Both the position numbers and the translations under genes were made by a program. Positions 6,092 to 7,313 of a stretch of 7,313 nt of DNA are shown here, piece after piece; position 1 is the stretch's first letter, and each line of letters starts with the position of its first letter. This stretch comes from Candidatus Pygmaiobacter gallistercoris (GTDB lineage Bacteria; Bacillota; Clostridia; Oscillospirales; Ruminococcaceae): the NCBI GenBank assembly GCA_019113125.1, contig DXIA01000020.1, positions 1 to 7,313 of the forward strand, given 5' to 3'. The notes beneath the pieces are model-generated. The model saw nothing but the letters and a program-made list of their open reading frames with translations. It ran no database searches and was not told where the DNA came from.

Positions 6092-7093
6092 TCAGGACAC
6101 GCTGGCGATCGCCTCGTCGACGTTGTCGATGGTGACGGTCGAGATCGGCCAGTAAACGGTGTCGCCCTGTCCGTCGTCTTCGCCCTTGAGCTTGGCGATG
6201 ATACCGTCGCTCATCAGGGTGCCCAGCGTGGTAAAGCCGGTATCGGTGCAGGAGATGTAGCAGTCGCCGTTGGATTCCTTGATCGCGTTGAACTCCTCGA
6301 TGGTGCCGTCGGTGGAGAAGATGCCGTGCATGCCGTCGTTGAGGCCCTGGGCCTTGAAGACCTCATAGGCGCCCAGACCGCAGAACCCGGCAAAACCGCA
6401 GATGGCCACCAGATCGGGATCTGCCTGGAGCATCGCCTCGACCGCGGTAACACAGCCGGGAACGGTGGTCTCCTCCGCGGTGTTCACGATCTGCGCGTTG
6501 GGGGCAAAATCGGCAATGCCGTCGCGCATGCCCTCGTCACGGGGAACCAGGAATTCGGTCTTGGTGTAGGTCAGCAGCGCGACCTTGACCGGCTCGTCAC
6601 CGTACTTCTCGGTGATCCACTTGCCGCACATCGAACCGGTGTTGTAACCCTGCTCGTAGTTCTTGCCGATATAGTTGCGCCAGGCGCTCTCGCACTCGCC
6701 GTCAAAACCGCACATCAGCACGCCGGCGTCGACTGCTGCCTGGAACGCGTCGTTGCGGGCCGAGCTCGCCGAGGAGCAGATTGCGTCGCAGCCCGCCTGG
6801 ACCATCGACTCGATCGCGGTGACCGCCGCCGCGTCGTCCGCTGCGGTCTGGAACATGAACTCGTAGCCCTGCTCCTCGCAGTTGGCCTTGAACTGCTCCA
6901 TGACTGCGACGTAGGCCGAGTTTTCGACGTTGGGAAGAATCAGGCCAATGGTGAATTTCTCATCGCCCCCCGCCGAGGTTCCCCCCGCTGAAGAGCCGCC
7001 GGTTGAGGTCGATCCGCTGGAGGAACCGCCGGAGCAGCCCACTGCTGAAAATGCCAATGCCAGTGCCAGAACAAGTGCTAATACCTTCTTCAT
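6092..7093 (-). CDS. Ribose-type (Peripla_BP_4) sugar-binding lipoprotein of ABC importer
   Basis: Extracellular substrate-binding protein of the importer, 333 aa, probably lipid-anchored. Seen: signal peptide MKK plus a hydrophobic core (4-16), lipobox SAVGC with the lipidated cysteine at C20, then a Gly/Ser/Thr linker to about residue 43 that lifts the binding domain off the membrane. The mature domain starts FTIGLILPNVENSAY (47-61), as in RbsB-like proteins, and contains GFDGECES (129-136), IGKNYEQG (142-149) at the usual hinge region, and FSTDGT (259-264), where ribose-type binders contact the sugar. There are 11 cysteines beyond C20, unusually many for a secreted protein. ATG 7093 has a GGGAG-type ribosome site 6-7 nt upstream. 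It is the first gene after the promoter and is followed by a hairpin that may raise its relative expression. The bound sugar cannot be deduced. Confidence 0.95.
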   Translation of the reverse strand: MKKVLALVLALALAFSAVGCSGGSSSGSTSTGGSSAGGTSAGGDEKFTIGLILPNVENSAYVAVMEQFKANCEEQGYEFMFQTAADDAAAVTAIESMVQAGCDAICSSASSARNDAFQAAVDAGVLMCGFDGECESAWRNYIGKNYEQGYNTGSMCGKWITEKYGDEPVKVALLTYTKTEFLVPRDEGMRDGIADFAPNAQIVNTAEETTVPGCVTAVEAMLQADPDLVAICGFAGFCGLGAYEVFKAQGLNDGMHGIFSTDGTIEEFNAIKESNGDCYISCTDTGFTTLGTLMSDGIIAKLKGEDDGQGDTVYWPISTVTIDNVDEAIASVS

Positions 7094-7128
7094 GATTTTC
7101 TCCCTTCTTCGCTTTCTCTTACTTTGTG

Positions 7129-7146
7129 GAGCCCTTTGGGGGACTC
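7129..7146 (-). other. Small leader hairpin with one bulge
   Basis: On the given strand GAGCCC (7129-7134) pairs with GGG-A-CTC (7140-7146, A7143 bulged) around the loop TTTGG. It lies in the predicted leader between the promoter and the binding-protein start. The stem is short and not followed by a U run, so it is not a terminator. Its significance is uncertain, and no riboswitch-class consensus was recognised in this leader. Confidence 0.3.
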
Positions 7147-7168
7147 AACCTTCCAAGGAGTTGATTGC

Positions 7169-7188
7169 TGCGGTATTTCTCAACCGCA
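7169..7188 (-). promoter_or_regulatory. Dyad TGCGGT-N8-ACCGCA at the predicted transcription start (operator or leader hairpin)
   Basis: Two perfectly complementary 6-bp arms lie 8 bp apart, starting just downstream of the -10 box at about +1 to +20. This is where a repressor of a sugar operon often binds. The same sequence would also fold as a 6-bp hairpin at the 5' end of the transcript. No regulator gene is visible in the window, so the bound protein is unknown. Confidence 0.4.
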
Positions 7189-7193
7189 ACCCC

Positions 7194-7222
7194 ATTTTAT
7201 TCCGATTTGTTTATAAAATCAA
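7194..7222 (-). promoter_or_regulatory. Sigma-A-type promoter of the operon
   Basis: On the minus strand, a -35 box TTGATT (7217-7222) and a -10 box TAAAAT (7194-7199) are separated by exactly 17 bp inside a very AT-rich stretch. The -10 differs from TATAAT at one position and the -35 keeps TTGA. Transcription would begin near 7187, giving a leader of roughly 90 nt before the binding-protein gene. No other pair in the upstream region looked as good. Confidence 0.6.
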
Positions 7223-7235
7223 TTCTGAATTTTTA

Positions 7236-7253
7236 ATGAAATAATTTATTCAT
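7236..7253. promoter_or_regulatory. AT-rich imperfect palindrome upstream of the -35 box
   Basis: The two 9-bp halves ATGAAATAA and TTTATTCAT agree in 7 of 9 paired positions around the centre. The site lies about 14 bp upstream of the -35 box, a position suited to an activator. In DNA of roughly 24% GC such palindromes arise easily by chance, so the assignment is weak. Confidence 0.2.
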
Positions 7254-7313
7254 GTTTGGAAATTATGTCTATTTTTTTACTAAATGTCCTAAAAACATCG
7301 AGGTTAATCGCCA

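Noticed and set aside
7094..7190. CcpA cre site or riboswitch in the leader
   Set aside because: No match to the cre consensus beyond a loose half site, and no recognisable riboswitch core in the roughly 90-nt leader.
7252..7313. Plus-strand frame open to the right edge, starting ATG TTT GGA, as a possible divergent gene
   Set aside because: There is no ribosome-binding sequence, only about 20 codons are visible and the DNA is extremely AT-rich. It does not resemble the start of a LacI, GntR or AraC regulator.
7269..7313. Minus-strand frame entering from the right edge and ending at a TAG, as a possible tail of an upstream gene
   Set aside because: Only 14 codons are visible in AT-rich DNA with codons unlike the other genes. 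Another minus frame is open for a similar length, so this carries no signal.

Overview
The window holds one co-directional gene cluster on the minus strand, so it reads from right to left. It looks like a catabolic operon for a carbohydrate or polyol. It has a strong Shine-Dalgarno before most genes, a TTG start, a Gly/Ser-rich lipoprotein linker, GC-rich coding sequence and a very AT-rich upstream region. Together these suggest a GC-rich anaerobic Firmicute, perhaps a Clostridia or Oscillospirales-type gut bacterium. That assignment is an inference from style; no phylogenetic marker is present.

Layout in transcription order. From 7313 to 7094 is a 220-bp upstream region with a good sigma-A-type promoter (7194-7222), a dyad at the predicted transcription start and a short structured leader. 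Three genes of a ribose/CUT2-type ABC importer follow: lipoprotein substrate-binding protein (6092-7093), double-domain ATPase (4490-5980) and permease (3491-4477). Next come an NAD-type short-chain dehydrogenase (2642-3427), a transketolase split into N-terminal (1717-2541) and C-terminal (783-1724) subunits, and an FGGY-family sugar kinase of glycerol-kinase type. The kinase (1-786) runs off the left edge, so only its first 262 residues are visible. The last three genes overlap by 8 and 4 bp and are probably translationally coupled. Inverted repeats lie in the gaps after the binding protein, after the permease and before the transketolase pair.

Proposed logic (inference): the importer brings in a small sugar or polyol, the SDR interconverts alcohol and ketone, the kinase phosphorylates the ketose, and the split transketolase moves a two-carbon ketol unit onto an aldose phosphate, feeding the pentose phosphate pathway. 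The nearest described logic I know is D-apiose catabolism, where apulose is phosphorylated and then split by a two-subunit apulose-4-phosphate transketolase. Here an SDR stands where that pathway has an isomerase, and the kinase has a glycerol-kinase pocket with one changed contact. The true substrate is not decided by the sequence.

No RNA genes, CRISPR arrays, insertion sequences or attachment sites were seen.
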